From Leuctra nigra (taxonomy: Eukaryota; Arthropoda; Insecta; Plecoptera; Leuctridae), in NCBI GenBank assembly GCA_934045905.1, contig OW203764.1, positions 36,167,328-36,231,327 of the forward strand: DNA of 64,000 bases, written 5' to 3'. The notes beneath the pieces are model-generated. The model was not told the DNA's origin, made no database searches, and saw only the letters and a list, made by a program, of their open reading frames with translations. Below are positions 25,901 to 34,500 of the stretch, one piece after another (position 1 is the stretch's first letter; each line of letters starts with the position of its first letter). The position numbers and the translations under genes were made by a program.

Positions 25901-28594
25901 ATCTACCTTCTCTGTAAAATGAATCAATCGTGATAGATCTTTTCAACTCTCATTCACGCAGTTAGGGCCGGTTTTTGTACCTCTTGCTAAAGTTAGCTAC
26001 CGGATAAAGTTCTTGATAACGTTAGCAAATGTCTTTCAACTTCTTGGATGTAAATCAATGTAAAATTAGGTGCTTGCTAACTTTATCCATTAGCTAGCTA
26101 TCAAGAACTACAAAGAAGAGGTACAAAAACTGGCCCTTAGGTACCTATTTTATGATCAAAATATAACAACAAAAATATAACAAGTGTACACCTTTAGAGT
26201 TGCATAAAATAATTGGCAAATACAAACTATTCCATTCAATCATAATAATACCTAATAAACTACTTTCTAGCTCCCAGTCTATTCGAGCCGATGCCGGAAG
26301 CCAGCATAGGCGAAGACAACGAGCCCATCATCATCCCCAGTGTGCCAGTCGGCGAGAACTCGGAGAACCCATTCTGCGAGATGTGCCACGACAAGTTCGA
26401 GCAGTTCTACAACGAGGAGAGCGAAGAGTGGCATCTCAAGCTGGCCATTCGCGTCGACGGCAAGATCTACCATCCGCTCTGCTATGATGATTTCAGGGTA
26501 AGTTCACTCACTGGACGGAACTAATAATTCAATAACTAGGTAGTTAACGCTAATAATTTTGTAATGTATGGCGGTTTCGTTACGTTTCTTGCAACTGTGT
26601 TTGCCGATTTCATGATTTTGAACCAGAATCATTCAAATTTGTGTTGAATAGGCTACAAAGCCAACTTCGACCTTATTAGATCATTCTTGTCATTCAATGT
26701 TCTGGACGATTATCAGAAAATTAGCATCAAATTAGTTCAGGTTTTTTTCTCAATTGACAGCGACACCTTTATACCGAATATCGACGTATCGACTCAATTG
26801 ACAGAATTCTAATTTCCCACTTCTTTAACAACTTGCATATGCTAGTTACTTACTAACAAATGGTATTATGATTTAATAATTTTTTGTTTGTTTTTTTCCA
26901 TTTTTGTAGGAAAATCAGGATGGATTTGTTCTGTATAGTTATGAATTTTGTTTTGCTTGCAGGCCTCAACTTTATTAGAAAATTCAACTGAGCTGAAAGA
27001 AGAAATTAAAGAGGAAGAACCAAGTGCTACAAAGGAAGAGCATATTTTAACTACAGAAGCAAGTGTGAAGGAAGAAGAAATGGAAGTAGAGGAGATTATA
27101 TTTGTGCCCATGGAAATTAAGAAAGAGTCGTCATCGGACTCTGAGGACATCATTGAAACTGGGAGAGTGGATGCTTCTGTTCCACAAGGGCCAACAGAGG
27201 ATTTAACAAAACAAGAAGGTAATTTCCAACAGTTAAACTGGCAACAAAGGCTGTACATGTCTTTCCAAATTTTATTTGGGAAAGAGGCTTACAAATTGAA
27301 ACATTGTACAATTGAAAATCCCTCCTCAAGGGAACTTATTAATATTTGATAGCCTGTAACTTATTAATATTTGATAGCCTGTCAGGCTAGCCACTTCATG
27401 TTTCCGCTACATTCTCTTTCAACAAACTTCCCACCATGTCTCTTTTGGTTCTGTATTTCTATTTTCTCCTATCTTTATATCCCTTTATTATGTTCCAAAG
27501 TTGTTCATGCAGATTTGTTCATTCATTGACCTCACATTCATTTATTGTTCACCTCACTCTAGGTTTCTTTTTACACTTTTTCTTGATCATCTCATCTCTT
27601 ATCTATTACATAATTACTAGTAGTAATTTTGAACCAGTTCAGTTTTTTTTTAATTTTTTTTACATGTTTTCATCTTTTACTTCAATAGTTCATCAGTCAA
27701 CTCATCACTCCCACACAATTCCAGACAATGTCAGGTCCGGTTGTATTCATATCATGGCAAATTTGTGCTCACATGGCATTGATTAGATATTTACTTACCA
27801 GCGTCATCATCAGCAAGGAACTTTTCACCAGATTGAAGCGCTTGCCAGTGTTTTTAAAAGTAGTCGACGAGTTGAAGTGCATTCTAATAACAAATGTTGG
27901 GTTTAGTTTCTGATACATATCATCAAGTCAATGTAGGACTACTTGCCTCCACTTGATACCAGAGGATTCTCTCCAGTGATTAATCTGACTCGACTTCTTC
28001 ACGAATCTTCTTCTAATACAGAATTATTAATTATATATTTTTTTGTTTGCAGATATCGAAGAAGAAAATTTGTCCGAAGGAGAGATAATTGTAGCAGCCA
28101 TTTTGGATGACGTACTTGAATCAGCAGAGCTTCAGCTGTTCGGCCCAAGGCCCGTGAAACTCGAACCAGTGGACGACGTGTCCATTGATGTGGATGCCCA
28201 ACAAGTCAAGTTACCGGAAGAATCGGCACCTTTAGCCGACACCACGCATGCAGCAGTAGTCTCATCTATAGACGGTAATGTTCAGTTTGAAGAAAAATTA
28301 CAAACCTCTGCTGCCGGCAGCAAGATTAAAATCAACATCACAAAACCCATCCCAGTGCGGGAAGCTCATCCCGAGATGGATCCAGAGACATCGTCAGTAG
28401 ACAACGATACGGAGCATAGACTCTCGCCTTTAATGAGGACAGCCAGTGACGAAGATAGTGAACCCCCACCCCCCGGTGTGGAAACATTGCCAGAACCAGC
28501 AAAACTGAAGCCAAAGCTTGTAGGCAGGCAATTTACAATACTCCCCCCAGTGAATAAAGGCAGTGATTTGTCAGGATTGTGTTCCATTATGTGA
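1550..28594 (+). CDS. PCF11: PCF11 homologue, pre-mRNA cleavage complex II factor (5'-partial, 20 exons)
   Basis: PCF11 binds the phosphorylated RNA polymerase II C-terminal domain and the nascent RNA and couples 3'-end cleavage to transcription termination in the nucleus. Exons read by GT-AG sites and frame continuity: 1550-1675, 1821-1994, 2334-2576, 3157-3357, 3473-4406, 17819-17960, 18048-18272, 18581-18702, 18783-18961, 19095-19209, 19469-19796, 20553-20918, 21343-21585, 22881-23197, 24109-24243, 25001-25373, 25657-25883, 26271-26497, 26963-27218, 28053-28594. All phases join and give 1825 codons including the stop. Visible in order: part of the CTD-interaction domain (KLPVLYLIDSIVKNVG), a Gln-rich coiled segment, a large Ser/Lys/Pro-rich exon, the recurrent motif DPRLAAR/DVDLRQLP, a Gly/Pro-rich part, IDG-type repeats, two Cys-rich zinc segments and the conserved terminus SGLCSIM. 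The first exons are outside the window. Some acceptors (CAGCAG at 2334 and 3473) could shift by one codon. Confidence 0.95.
4932..5146. mobile_element. Short inverted-repeat element (GTTGTTCAC ends), copy 1
   Basis: The left end GGGGTTGTTCAC and the right end GTGAACAACCCC are reverse complements. The interior contains GATTGGTTGG, GTTTAAAAACCTTCC and GATTGGCTCT, which recur in inverted order in the copy at 15056-15231. I see no coding capacity, so this is a MITE-like non-autonomous element. Superfamily is unresolved. Confidence 0.65.
5556..6439. mobile_element. Non-autonomous DNA transposon with GGGTGTCCAT ends, TA-flanked
   Basis: The left end GGGTGTCCATTCGTCCCG and the right end, read on the opposite strand GGGTGTCCATATTTAG, match at their first 11 bases. 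Both are flanked by TA (5554-5555 and 6440-6441), which fits a TA-target transposon. Next to the right end are GGGCCC-rich bases (6335-6400) of a dispersed repeat also found at 15400, 33490 and 63030. No transposase is visible. Confidence 0.6.
6505..6893 (-). mobile_element. 5S rRNA-derived SINE (SINE3-like), copy 1
   Basis: Read on the - strand, a head of about 100 bp resembles the 3' half of 5S rRNA: GATCACCGAGGTTAAGCAAC, then GGTCAGCGG, then GATGGGTGACC (box A, intermediate element and box C of the internal pol III promoter). A unique body follows with CCAGAGAGACTGGGGTG and a GGAACGTTAAGCCG segment. The same head and body occur on the + strand at 16887-17772. It is a SINE, not a working 5S gene: the 5S similarity is partial and fused to foreign sequence. 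Confidence 0.8.
7332..7441. mobile_element. Short inverted-repeat element bounded by CCTGG, copy 1
   Basis: AGGGTTATTCTAAATTTCC at the left is mirrored by GGAAATTTAGATTAACCCC at the right. CCTGG stands immediately outside on both sides (7327-7331 and 7442-7446), a likely 5-bp target duplication. Internal TATCAATTGATACGAGAC is also palindromic. A second copy is at 11594-11727. Confidence 0.7.
7813..7917. mobile_element. Short inverted-repeat element with GGCCTCATTCACAAA ends, CCWGG-flanked
   Basis: GGCCTCATTCACAAA at the left matches TTTTGTGAATGAGGCC at the right. Outside stand CCTGG (7808-7812) and CCAGG (7918-7922). The element sits just inside the left end of the P-superfamily element. Comparison with that element's other end, which reads CCCTGGATATCC, supports the insertion point. 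Confidence 0.65.
8916..9721 (+). mobile_element. Helitron-like repeat, copy B
   Basis: It begins GATTGAGCGAGCGAAGCGAG, has GATCGAGCTGAAATTTTGCA near 9020, internal repeats of the type ATTGGTTGGTTCGATCAA and GACCGATCGACTTAAAAC, and ends GCTCGCTCATCAACGCGTT then GAGCGTTTTCCTAG (9708-9721) before T. It is a noncoding copy of the same family as 55437-56269 and 58688-59485, here nested in the P-superfamily element. Confidence 0.65.
10112..10455 (-). pseudogene. Degenerate THAP-type exon of a P-superfamily transposase
   Basis: Read on the - strand, a frame opens with MIPSRGKARQKGGGENKCY, then an in-frame TGA, then IHGICTISSKDVYDKVKLI, FPKPC and, further on, KAQRWCVRV. The C-x4-C spacing (one Cys replaced by the stop), the FPKP block and the RW motif resemble a THAP DNA-binding domain, the usual N-terminal module of P transposases. 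The remnant at 39181-39390 has the same layout (MFPGCGKSAGEP, GMCTNNTRDV, LLPFPKPC). It is broken by the stop. Family assignment is inference from motif order. Confidence 0.5.
11594..11727. mobile_element. Short inverted-repeat element bounded by CCTGG, copy 2
   Basis: It is the same family as 7332-7441: AGGGTTATTCTAAATTTCC at the left, GGAAATTTAGAATAACC at the right, internal GTAGTGACGCCGTATCAATT, and CCTGG on both flanks (11589-11593 and 11728-11732). It lies just downstream of the end of Helitron-like copy A. Confidence 0.7.
12304..13646. mobile_element. TA-flanked DNA transposon, about 1.3 kb, with nested inverted repeat
   Basis: The left end CACTATGCAATTCAAGTTGG and right end (opposite strand) CACTATACAATTCAAATTGG agree at all but two bases, with TA on both sides (12302-12303, 13647-13648). 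A second inverted pair inside, AGAGCCAAGATTAT near 12523 and ATAATCTTGGCTCT near 13260, suggests another element nested within. A poly-T run (12716-12730) and a C-run (12836-12849) are present. No transposase was recognised. Confidence 0.6.
13270..13560 (-). mobile_element. Possible antisense LINE 3' tail
   Basis: On the - strand the region ends GCAAATAAAGATAATTG followed by short AATTG repeats, a form common at LINE 3' ends with simple-repeat tails. There is no coding remnant, so the call rests only on the tail form and is weak. Confidence 0.3.
14040..14554 (+). mobile_element. Helitron-like repeat, copy C (3' part)
   Basis: Blocks GACGAACATTATCT, TTACACATTTTCAACCCAAT and GGGTTGTAAAAGTG parallel 11320-11410 of copy A. 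The 3' end reads GCTCGCTCATCAAGACGTT, then GAGCGTTTTTGTAG, a variant of the family terminus. A GGAAAGTTCCAAAGAAAATC block occurs twice (about 14249 and 14462), pointing to internal duplication. Confidence 0.5.
14590..14905 (+). mobile_element. Likely LINE 3' end fragment
   Basis: A short stretch (VPLNSSCQNELRSLNVGARH) followed by a stop resembles the last residues of Jockey/CR1-like reverse transcriptases. After it come about 200 bp of T-rich sequence and a tail of AAATAAAATAAATAC type. It is too short and diverged to classify. Confidence 0.35.
15056..15231. mobile_element. Short inverted-repeat element (TGTTCAC ends), copy 2
   Basis: GGGCTGTTCACCC at the left and GGGAGTGAACAAGCC at the right are inverted relatives. 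Internal AAGAGCCAACCAAAATGC, GTTTAAA-type and GAGTGAGAGCAAATGG blocks match the element at 4932-5146 read on the other strand. TATTGAT and TATTGTT outside may be an imperfect target duplication. Confidence 0.6.
15326..15530 (+). repeat. Dispersed GGGCCC-rich repeat, copy 1
   Basis: It contains GTGGTTAATTTGTAAAATAA, then TTGCCTAAGAAAACAATG, a G-rich run, GAGGGCCCCC and GAAAATTTTGAATTTCGGG. The same order is found on the - strand at about 62940-63125; the G/C core and following AATTTTTGAATTT also occur at 33490-33680 and, reversed, at 6310-6400. It is a dispersed family of unknown class. Confidence 0.6.
16588..16731. mobile_element. Short inverted-repeat element with GGGCTTATTC ends, CCWGG-flanked
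   Basis: The left end GGGCTTATTCTCGAAACAG and the right end (opposite strand) GGGTCCATTCTTGAAATAG are related, and AGTTATCACGTCATAA is mirrored by TTGTGACGTGATAACT. CCTGG (16583-16587) and CCAGG (16732-16736) stand outside. Confidence 0.65.
16887..17772 (+). mobile_element. 5S rRNA-derived SINE, copy 2, split by a hAT element
   Basis: The head matches the 5S-like head of copy 1: GATCACCGAGGTTAAGCAAC, GTGGTCAGCGG and TTGGATGGGTAACC (16937-16983). The body has CCAGAGAGACTGGGG and resumes after the hAT insertion with GGATGGGACGTTAAAACC. It ends in an A-rich tail (AAGAAAAAATATG). ATGTGATAA on both sides (about 16878 and 17784) is a probable SINE target duplication. Removing 17110-17601 plus one duplication copy restores a continuous SINE. 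Confidence 0.8.
17110..17601. mobile_element. hAT-superfamily non-autonomous transposon, exact 8-bp duplication
   Basis: The ends CAGGGGTCGGCAACC and GGTTGCCGACCCCTG are perfect inverted repeats of a form well known for hAT elements. GTCCATGG stands at 17102-17109 and 17602-17609. Internally, units of about 95 bp containing CAGGGCGTTTTTT and AATGAACAAA repeat two to three times (17285-17500). No transposase is present. It is younger than the SINE it interrupts. Confidence 0.9.
20155..20441. mobile_element. Inverted-repeat element with long 36-bp ends (CATAGACATTTATACTC)
   Basis: CATAGACATTTATACTCACT and its reverse complement close the element, with the match continuing through GCGTTCGAGATATGCA. 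The inside has a second imperfect inverted pair (GCCGCCATGTTGCGGTA and ACCGCAACATGGCTGCC). It begins with CATAGA like the P-superfamily element at 38944, but no clean target duplication is visible. It lies in the PCF11 intron 19797-20552. Confidence 0.7.
21736..21826. mobile_element. Short inverted-repeat element, TTA-flanked (Harbinger-like)
   Basis: TGGCGTTTTCCACTGACCGC at the left and GCGGCCAGTGGAAAACGCCA at the right are nearly perfect inverted repeats. TTA stands on both sides (21733-21735, 21827-21829), as expected for PIF/Harbinger-type insertions. At 91 bp it is a very small MITE. Confidence 0.7.
21843..22639. mobile_element. hAT-like non-autonomous transposon, exact 8-bp duplication
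   Basis: The ends are TAGAGTTGGG and CCCAACCCTA, with CTAAATAG duplicated at 21835-21842 and 22640-22647. Subterminal ATCGATGTCAA units recur on both sides. The bases at 19866-19890 (TAGGGTTGGGACTTGACATC) match the right end and mark a related relic in a neighbouring intron. No transposase frame. Confidence 0.85.
23251..23807. mobile_element. hAT-like non-autonomous transposon, exact 8-bp duplication
   Basis: The ends TAGGGGTGTGCGAATA and TATTCGCACATCCCTA are inverted repeats; CTAAATTA stands at 23243-23250 and 23808-23815. The subterminal DNA is rich in ATTCGAAT-type units. It lies in the PCF11 intron 23198-24108. Confidence 0.88.
24853..24935 (+). repeat. Simple tandem repeat of AAAACAACT(A/G)CC type
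   Basis: Units of roughly 10-20 bp (CCAAAAACAACTACCAAAAA and variants) repeat about six times within the PCF11 intron before exon 25001. Confidence 0.7.
25657..26497 (+). other. PCF11: PCF11 C-terminal zinc-binding segments (two exons)
   Basis: Exon 25657-25883 holds CSSCGVRFP followed by HLDWHF, a C-x2-C plus H-x3-H arrangement. Exon 26271-26497 holds CEMCHDKFEQFY and a later HPLCYDDF. In the family these two zinc fingers flank the CLP1-binding region, which links PCF11 to cleavage factor II. All metal ligands I would expect are present, so this part looks functional. Confidence 0.85.
25965..26136. mobile_element. Harbinger-like MITE, exact TTA duplication
   Basis: GGGCCGGTTTTTGTACCTCT at the left and its imperfect mirror at the right (AGAGGTACAAAAACTGGCCC) are flanked by TTA (25962-25964 and 26137-26139). 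Internal GTTAGCTA and TAGCTAGCTATC are palindromic. Non-coding, 172 bp. Confidence 0.8.
27330..27381 (+). repeat. Tandem duplication of a 26-bp unit
   Basis: The unit AACTTATTAATATTTGATAG plus CCTGT occurs twice in a row within PCF11 intron 27219-28052. The rest of that intron (to 28052) shows no feature. Confidence 0.8.
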
Positions 28595-29011
28595 AGTGAG
28601 CCTTATTTACGTCTATTCTTAGTCCAGTACCTAAGAAGGTATTGAAAACACCTGATGTGTGATGCTGCATCAGTTTCATAATAAGTTAACCAAGAGATAA
28701 AAATTTACACAATATATTTTTCTCTAGAGATAGAAATCTGCGAAGAGAACAGAAATAAATGGTAGTACTATATTTTTTCGTAATGTGTAAATATCCGTTA
28801 CTTTTAATTGATGTATATTATGTCATACTAAGTTGTTTCTTAATTATTTTTTGTATATCATTAAATTCATTGATTTAAATTAAGTCTGATTCTCTATTTG
28901 AATCATTTGTACATTCGAAAGTGAATAAAATATATAAAATTTTAAGATGTGATATTATTGTGTTTTGAACCCATTCCATTCCGTTTTCCTGCCTTTTGAT
29001 GGGAAAAGGTA
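28595..29011 (+). other. PCF11 3'UTR and end of gene
   Basis: After the TGA stop the sequence is AT-rich. A candidate poly(A) signal AATAAA is at 28924-28929, and another AATAAA-like site is near 28753. NARS2 is transcribed toward it from the other side, so the two genes are convergent with about 1 kb between stop codons. Confidence 0.55.
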
Positions 29012-29217
29012 CACTCCCCCAAATAATAAACGGTACTTGGTACAAAACGTATTGGCTGCTCTGGGCCGGTTCCTTGACAATCAATCCTTGTTATTATCAA
29101 TGAAATCAGAGCTCACCTAAAAGAGTTAGATAATGCGTTAGCACTGACTTCATGGGATGATGCCATCAAACAGTCAATTCATTTTCTTTCGAGTACCGTT
29201 TATTATTTGGGGGAGTG
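29012..29217. mobile_element. Short inverted-repeat element with CACTCCCCCAAAT ends
   Basis: CACTCCCCCAAATAATAAAC and the mirror GTTTATTATTTGGGGGAGTG close 206 bp. Internal GACAATCAATCCTTGTTATT and GGATGATGCCATC recur at 43970-44130, a diverged copy near LAMTOR1. It lies between the convergent ends of PCF11 and NARS2. The remaining 29218-29591 shows nothing further. Confidence 0.7.
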
Positions 29218-29591
29218 AACCTACTTCCAAGTTCCAACTAAAGTATTTGACAACCTGCCAAATTGATCATTTAACTAGAATTTAACATTGCTTTGTTTAG
29301 TACATTGTTGGCTAATGCACACAGCCGGGCGCAAATAGCACGATATTGCAGCAATTGTATTCTTTGAATGGTTGGAAGACCACGATTTTAATTTCGAATC
29401 ATTTAACCACTAGTCCTCCAGTCAAATGTCTGGATATCAGAATGAAGAGCTCTTGAAGAAAGTAGTGGACCTTCATAGTATTTCACCTCTAACTTAAGCA
29501 TGAAATAGCAGCTACTATTATTTCTTTTGAGTGCCAGAAACCACGAGAAAGATGTACAGAAATCAGCTACAACGTCATAATAGTTTTTAAA

Positions 29592-31362
29592 TTATAATGT
29601 ACAATTATGAGGCCACCTAGGAAATGGTATTGTATCTTTAATATTTGGAATTCCCAACAGCAATTGCAGATATCTTTCAAATCCCATGCCGAATCCCGCA
29701 GTAGGGCAGTTCCCAAACTTTCTAAGCTCCAAATACCAATCGAGAGATTTCGTCAAGCCCATATTGATAAGCCTACTTTCAAGTATGGAATAGTCATCTT
29801 CGCGCAAGCTGCCGCCACACAGTTCACCAACAGCAGGAGCAAGTAGATCGACAGCAGAAACCTGGAAAACGTTGTCATTCAATAAGTTGAAAAATAAGTC
29901 TTGTCAGTGAAAATGTAGTAAGTACCAACCTTTAGAGGATCATTATGCACGTTTTTCATATAAAACGGTTTGATTGAGCAGGGCCAATCTACAACGAATA
30001 TTGGAACTCCGTCGTTGTGATTTACAAGGAATAATTCGTGTTCCTTTCCGAGTCCTATGCCATATTTTATAGGTGTTGAGATCTGTGAGGCATGTTGGAC
30101 TAAAATATTGATTGCATCATCATACGACATAATGCCATATTTCCTATGAGTAAGCTGCGATAGTTTCAAATTCATGTTATTGGACTTGTGTATGACTGCA
30201 ATATCTTCTTCACACTCATCCAATAATGATTGTGTGACATTCTTGATCATTGTTTCCATAATTGTTAGTATGTCCTCTAATTTATTTGCAAATGCAACTT
30301 CCGCTTCAAGCATATAAAACTCTGCCAAATGAAGACGCGATTTAGAATTTTCAGCTCGGAAAGTTGGCCCAAAAGTGTACACCTTACTAAGAGCCCTGCA
30401 AATAAATTGACAATAATTAAACCAAATTGTTGTAAGATTTAAATTCAGAATTCCATCTTAGTAACTGAAAAACTTAACTGAAAACATACCTAACTATTGT
30501 TTCTAAGTGCATTTGGCCAGACACAGTTAAAAATGCTTTTGAATCGAAATACGCTTCTTCATTTGAAACGCTATCTTTAGCCATCGACTTAATTAGATCT
30601 TCATTGTCTGGTTTAACTAAGAATACTTCACCAGCACCTTCACAGTCATTAGATGTAAGGATTGGAGCATTTACACTAATAAATCCTTTGGAACGAAGAT
30701 GATCGTTGAATGCCTGGGTTGCAGCATCTCGGACACGCAATAAAGATGCAAATTCATTGGATCTTGGTCGTAAATGTAGAAACTGACGCAAGTATTCAGG
30801 TGGATATGTCTGCCGAGGAACGAATGGGAAATTGTCTGTTACAACACATGGACCAATTACTACTAGTTCATTGGTAGTCAGCTCCAATTGCCCCTTTGAA
30901 GTAGTTGCGAGAAAACCTGTTGCTTCAACTGCAGAACCATACGTCAGGTTTGGTGGCACCATAGATTTATTTACCAAAACTTGCAGCTTATAAGGACATG
31001 AACCATCGCTCACATCAACAAATACATTATCCTTCATTTTTCTGATTGCTTTAACCCATCCCTGTAAATAAATACAAATTGATAGTAAGTAGGTAGAGCT
31101 TCCTCTACTTGTAGGTACCTAGTAGGTACGTTACGCCCAGTACTCCTTCACCCTGGCCCAGTGACAGTGGAGCATTGGGATCGGTAAATAACCCTAGTAG
31201 TTTGTGTATGCAAAGGTCAACCTTGATTGAAGTTTGTCTTCCAATAGGCTTCAGGTCGAATAAATCTGTAATTCTTGAACTGAAAGAACATTTATAAACT
31301 GGACAAACATGTACTTTTGCACAATATTTAGAAAACCCTAACCTCAACACTAAACCCGCCAT
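29592..31362 (-). CDS. NARS2: Mitochondrial asparaginyl-tRNA synthetase (complete, 4 exons)
   Basis: A class II aminoacyl-tRNA synthetase that charges mitochondrial tRNA-Asn. Exons on the - strand: 31362-31222, 31061-30490, 30395-29930, 29861-29592; phases fit and give 482 residues, close to animal NARS2 (about 477). The start ATG at 31362 is followed by a basic, Ser-rich N-terminus suited to a mitochondrial targeting peptide. Next come the OB-fold anticodon-binding domain ([20 protein letters not shown]), the class II region with motif 2 ([12 protein letters not shown]) and the C-terminal motif 3 ([14 protein letters not shown]) before PFPRWP. The junction [14 protein letters not shown] is conserved. 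It is divergent from LAMTOR1, with 200 bp between start codons, and convergent with PCF11. No defects seen. Confidence 0.95.
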
Positions 31363-31562
31363 GTTGAATCAAATGTCAAAGCCAAGGCAAGTGACATCCG
31401 GTTGGTAGCCCGGTGAAGGCGGAAATTGCGGGATGTCTACGAACTACTTGTCCAAAACAGTCAGAAGCAGATGACATTTGTCCAGTCAACTAAATATTAA
31501 TTTTGTTTTATTCTATCAAACCTAAGCTCAGATCATAGTAGTGATAGTTCGGACTTGTCAGA
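31363..31562. promoter_or_regulatory. Putative bidirectional promoter between NARS2 and LAMTOR1
   Basis: Only 200 bp separate the two start codons, which face apart. The middle is GC-richer than the surroundings (ACATCCGGTTGGTAGCCCG, GCGGAAATTGCGGG) and contains Ets-like CCGG/GGAA cores. No TATA box is evident at a usual place. Shared promoter use is inference from the spacing. Confidence 0.55.
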
Positions 31563-34500
31563 ATGGGGTGCTGCTACAGCTGTCAGGAAGATGGGGCATC
31601 ACAGGTAATATAAATGGATAATAAACCTATTTCACCTATTTCACACACTTGCTGCCCTATCTGTTGAACCCAGGACCTTTGCTGATAATACATATTTGTG
31701 TACTAGTTATTTTTAATCCAATAAATATGTGGTAATTTTCTTTTAGCTACAGGCTATTACCATCCTCAATCTATACCCCATTAAATAGTAGTTATTTTAA
31801 ATTTTAACATCCCCTTTGGTAGAAGGTATACTCAGAGCTGGGTAGTAACTTAACGAAAGTAACGCGTTACTTTTTTGTAACTTTTACAGTAACGCGTTCC
31901 CGCTAAGATAGAAGTAACTTAGTAACGTGGAAAGTTCCTTTTTGTTGTGGAACTTTCACATTTATAAAAGTTCCTTTTGCAGTTACTTTTAGAGCAGAAT
32001 GTACCTTCCCTCAACAATCAAAACTTCACCATTTCCGCCCTCAAATCTGGACCTGATTTTCTCTGATAAGGAATTTTAGGCCACCTGCACAAAACCGCAT
32101 TCCAATCACGCCGTGCATGCTTGGTGACAGTCAAAACAAGTGCGTCATCAGTTGGCCCTCTCACTTTGCACTTGGCCAGCCCTGCCGTGGCATGTGAAGG
32201 GGGTAGAATTACATGCAAGCCATTCTTACTGGGAGGAATTTCGTAGAAAATGTTGTTTTCCACAGAGAAAAATTACAGCCAGAATTTGTGTTTTAACAAA
32301 TTGGCTGCATTCCGGAAAGAAAATAGTCGAGTAACTTTTAAAGGAACTTTTCATTAAAAAGGAACGTCCAGTTCCTCTGAATAGTCGAGGAACTTTAACT
32401 TTAACTAGTTCCTTTTTTTCGGAAAGTAACGTAACTTTAACGCGTTCCTATTTTTTTGGTAACTTACCCAGCTCTGGGTATACTTACTTCATTGGCGGAT
32501 TGGACATGCCGAGATGGCAATACAGCGGGCCGCAGTGGTTAATTTGTATTAGAAAAGGTGGGTAAGCCCAAGATCTCTAGTAGAGTAACCCATATGCAGT
32601 GTTGGGCAGTAAAGTAAAGAAAGTAACTCGTTACTGTAACGAAATTACTTTTTCAGTAACGTCGCCGGTAACGACGTTACTTTTGAAATAAAGTAATTTG
32701 TAAAGTAATTTTACTACTTTTTGGAAGTAATTTCGTTTGAAGTAACGCGCTACTTTTGACGTTACTTTTTTTCCCGCCGGTGGCAGCACAATACGGCCGC
32801 TTCTGCTTTACGCTCTCTACATTTTCTTCCAGCTCGGTTCACGGCCAGACGAGCCGACCGCCATTTTATTCTTGTTTTGATTTGTATTTTATTATCATCC
32901 CGTGGACAAGTACATTATACATGTATGTCTTTCTTGGAGTGCAGTCGTGTTTATTTATTTTTTTCCATAATGGTTGAATGTGATCTTCATCTTCCGTGGC
33001 CAGGTTTAGCTAAGTATTTTAAATGCGTAGGAGAATCAAGCAATGGCAAGAACCTAAGTGTACAGTGTTTATTATGTATACCAAGCAGAAAAATTCTTTT
33101 TATTCATAAAATAAAGAGGCACTGCAGTGACTTATTATTTCTATATATAAAACGAATTGAATTCTGTGTTCGAGTACATAATCTTATCCTTGTAACATTC
33201 CTTCAAAAATATCTTTCATTCCTTCCCTTCCGTCCATTCAATGAAATAACTATTAATTGTTCAAAGTAACGCGAAAGTAATCTCACTACTTTTTTCACCA
33301 AAAAGTAAAGTAGTGTCACTACTTTTGGGGAACAGTAGTAAGTAAAGTAGTTTTACTACTTTTGAAGTTGAGTAGTAAGTAAAGTAGTGACACTACTTTT
33401 CAAAAGTAATTAGCCCAACACTGCCCATATGTTATCTTGGGGTAAGCCCACCCCACAAATGTCATGGGAAACGCATTACCGTATGGAATCAATGGGGGGT
33501 CTGGGGGGAGGGCCCCCCAGAAGACGCGGGTCCGGGTCGCGCAGCCCCTGAAAAATTTTGACACCCAGTGACACCCAGTGACACCCAATATGACACCCAG
33601 TGACACCAAATATGACGCCCCCAGAAGAACGCGACTCCGGGGCGCGCAGCCCCGGAAAATTTTTGAATTTCTTGAATGAATTTGGTGCGTTTCTGCGCTT
33701 TTTGTAAAATTTTTGAACCAATTTTTATCTCCACGAAAAATAAGTTTGTAGAGGGCGACCAAGGGTGGGATTACATAAAATGATAACTTTCTTGTCACGG
33801 TGACAAGCTTCTCACTGAATGTTATTCCCGGCCTTCTAGGGACTTGTCACCGTGACAAGGAAGTTATCATTTTATGTGATTGCCCCAAATGTGTTGTATT
33901 TAAAACGGCTGGGTAGTGAGTTTGACCTTGAAGAGTTTTTTAATCGATTTTTATCAATATCTTTTTCCAGTGTAATTGTTAACAAAACAGGGCTATGTAC
34001 GTGAATTCAGAATAGTTCAATGAAAATAATGTCATAGTTTGGAATAAGTTATAAGTTTTATTTTGTCCAACAGGTGTTTAGAACCCGAAAATTTAGTAAT
34101 ATTCGGGTTGGACAAAATAAAACGTACCTATAACTTATTCCAAACTATGAAATTATTTTCATTGAACTGTTCTGAATTTACGTACATAGCCCTATTTTGT
34201 TAACAATTACACTGGAAAAAGATATTGATAAAAATCGATTAAAAAACTCTTCAAGGTCAAATCACTACCCAGCCGTCTTAACAGTGTTATTAATATTAAA
34301 GAGAATATTTATATAAAAAATTGCGTAAGCCCGGCTTACCCTCCAACACAGGTGGGTAAGCCAGGCTTACCCGGGCTTACGCCCAAATTAAGCACTGGCG
34401 GGCCGACTGTGTTGAAATGTTTTAAAATAGATTCCGTCCGGTTCATCCCATTGCCAATATACGTCAGTTGTGGAATGGCCTTTTGAAATACTCCAGACTG

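Noticed and set aside
27436..27786. 116-residue frame rich in Phe/Ser/Leu
   Set aside because: T-rich intron of PCF11; no family resemblance.
32877..33269. 130-residue frame in LAMTOR1 intron 1
   Set aside because: It lies inside a hAT MITE with clear ends and shows no transposase or zinc-finger motif.
33560..33612. CRISPR-like short repeats (GACACCCAGT)
   Set aside because: The units are adjacent without spacers; it is a small tandem repeat in a eukaryotic intron.
33400..33798. Overlapping - strand frames rich in Gly/Pro/Arg
   Set aside because: They translate the dispersed GGGCCC-rich repeat and its decamers; three overlapping frames are open because of composition.
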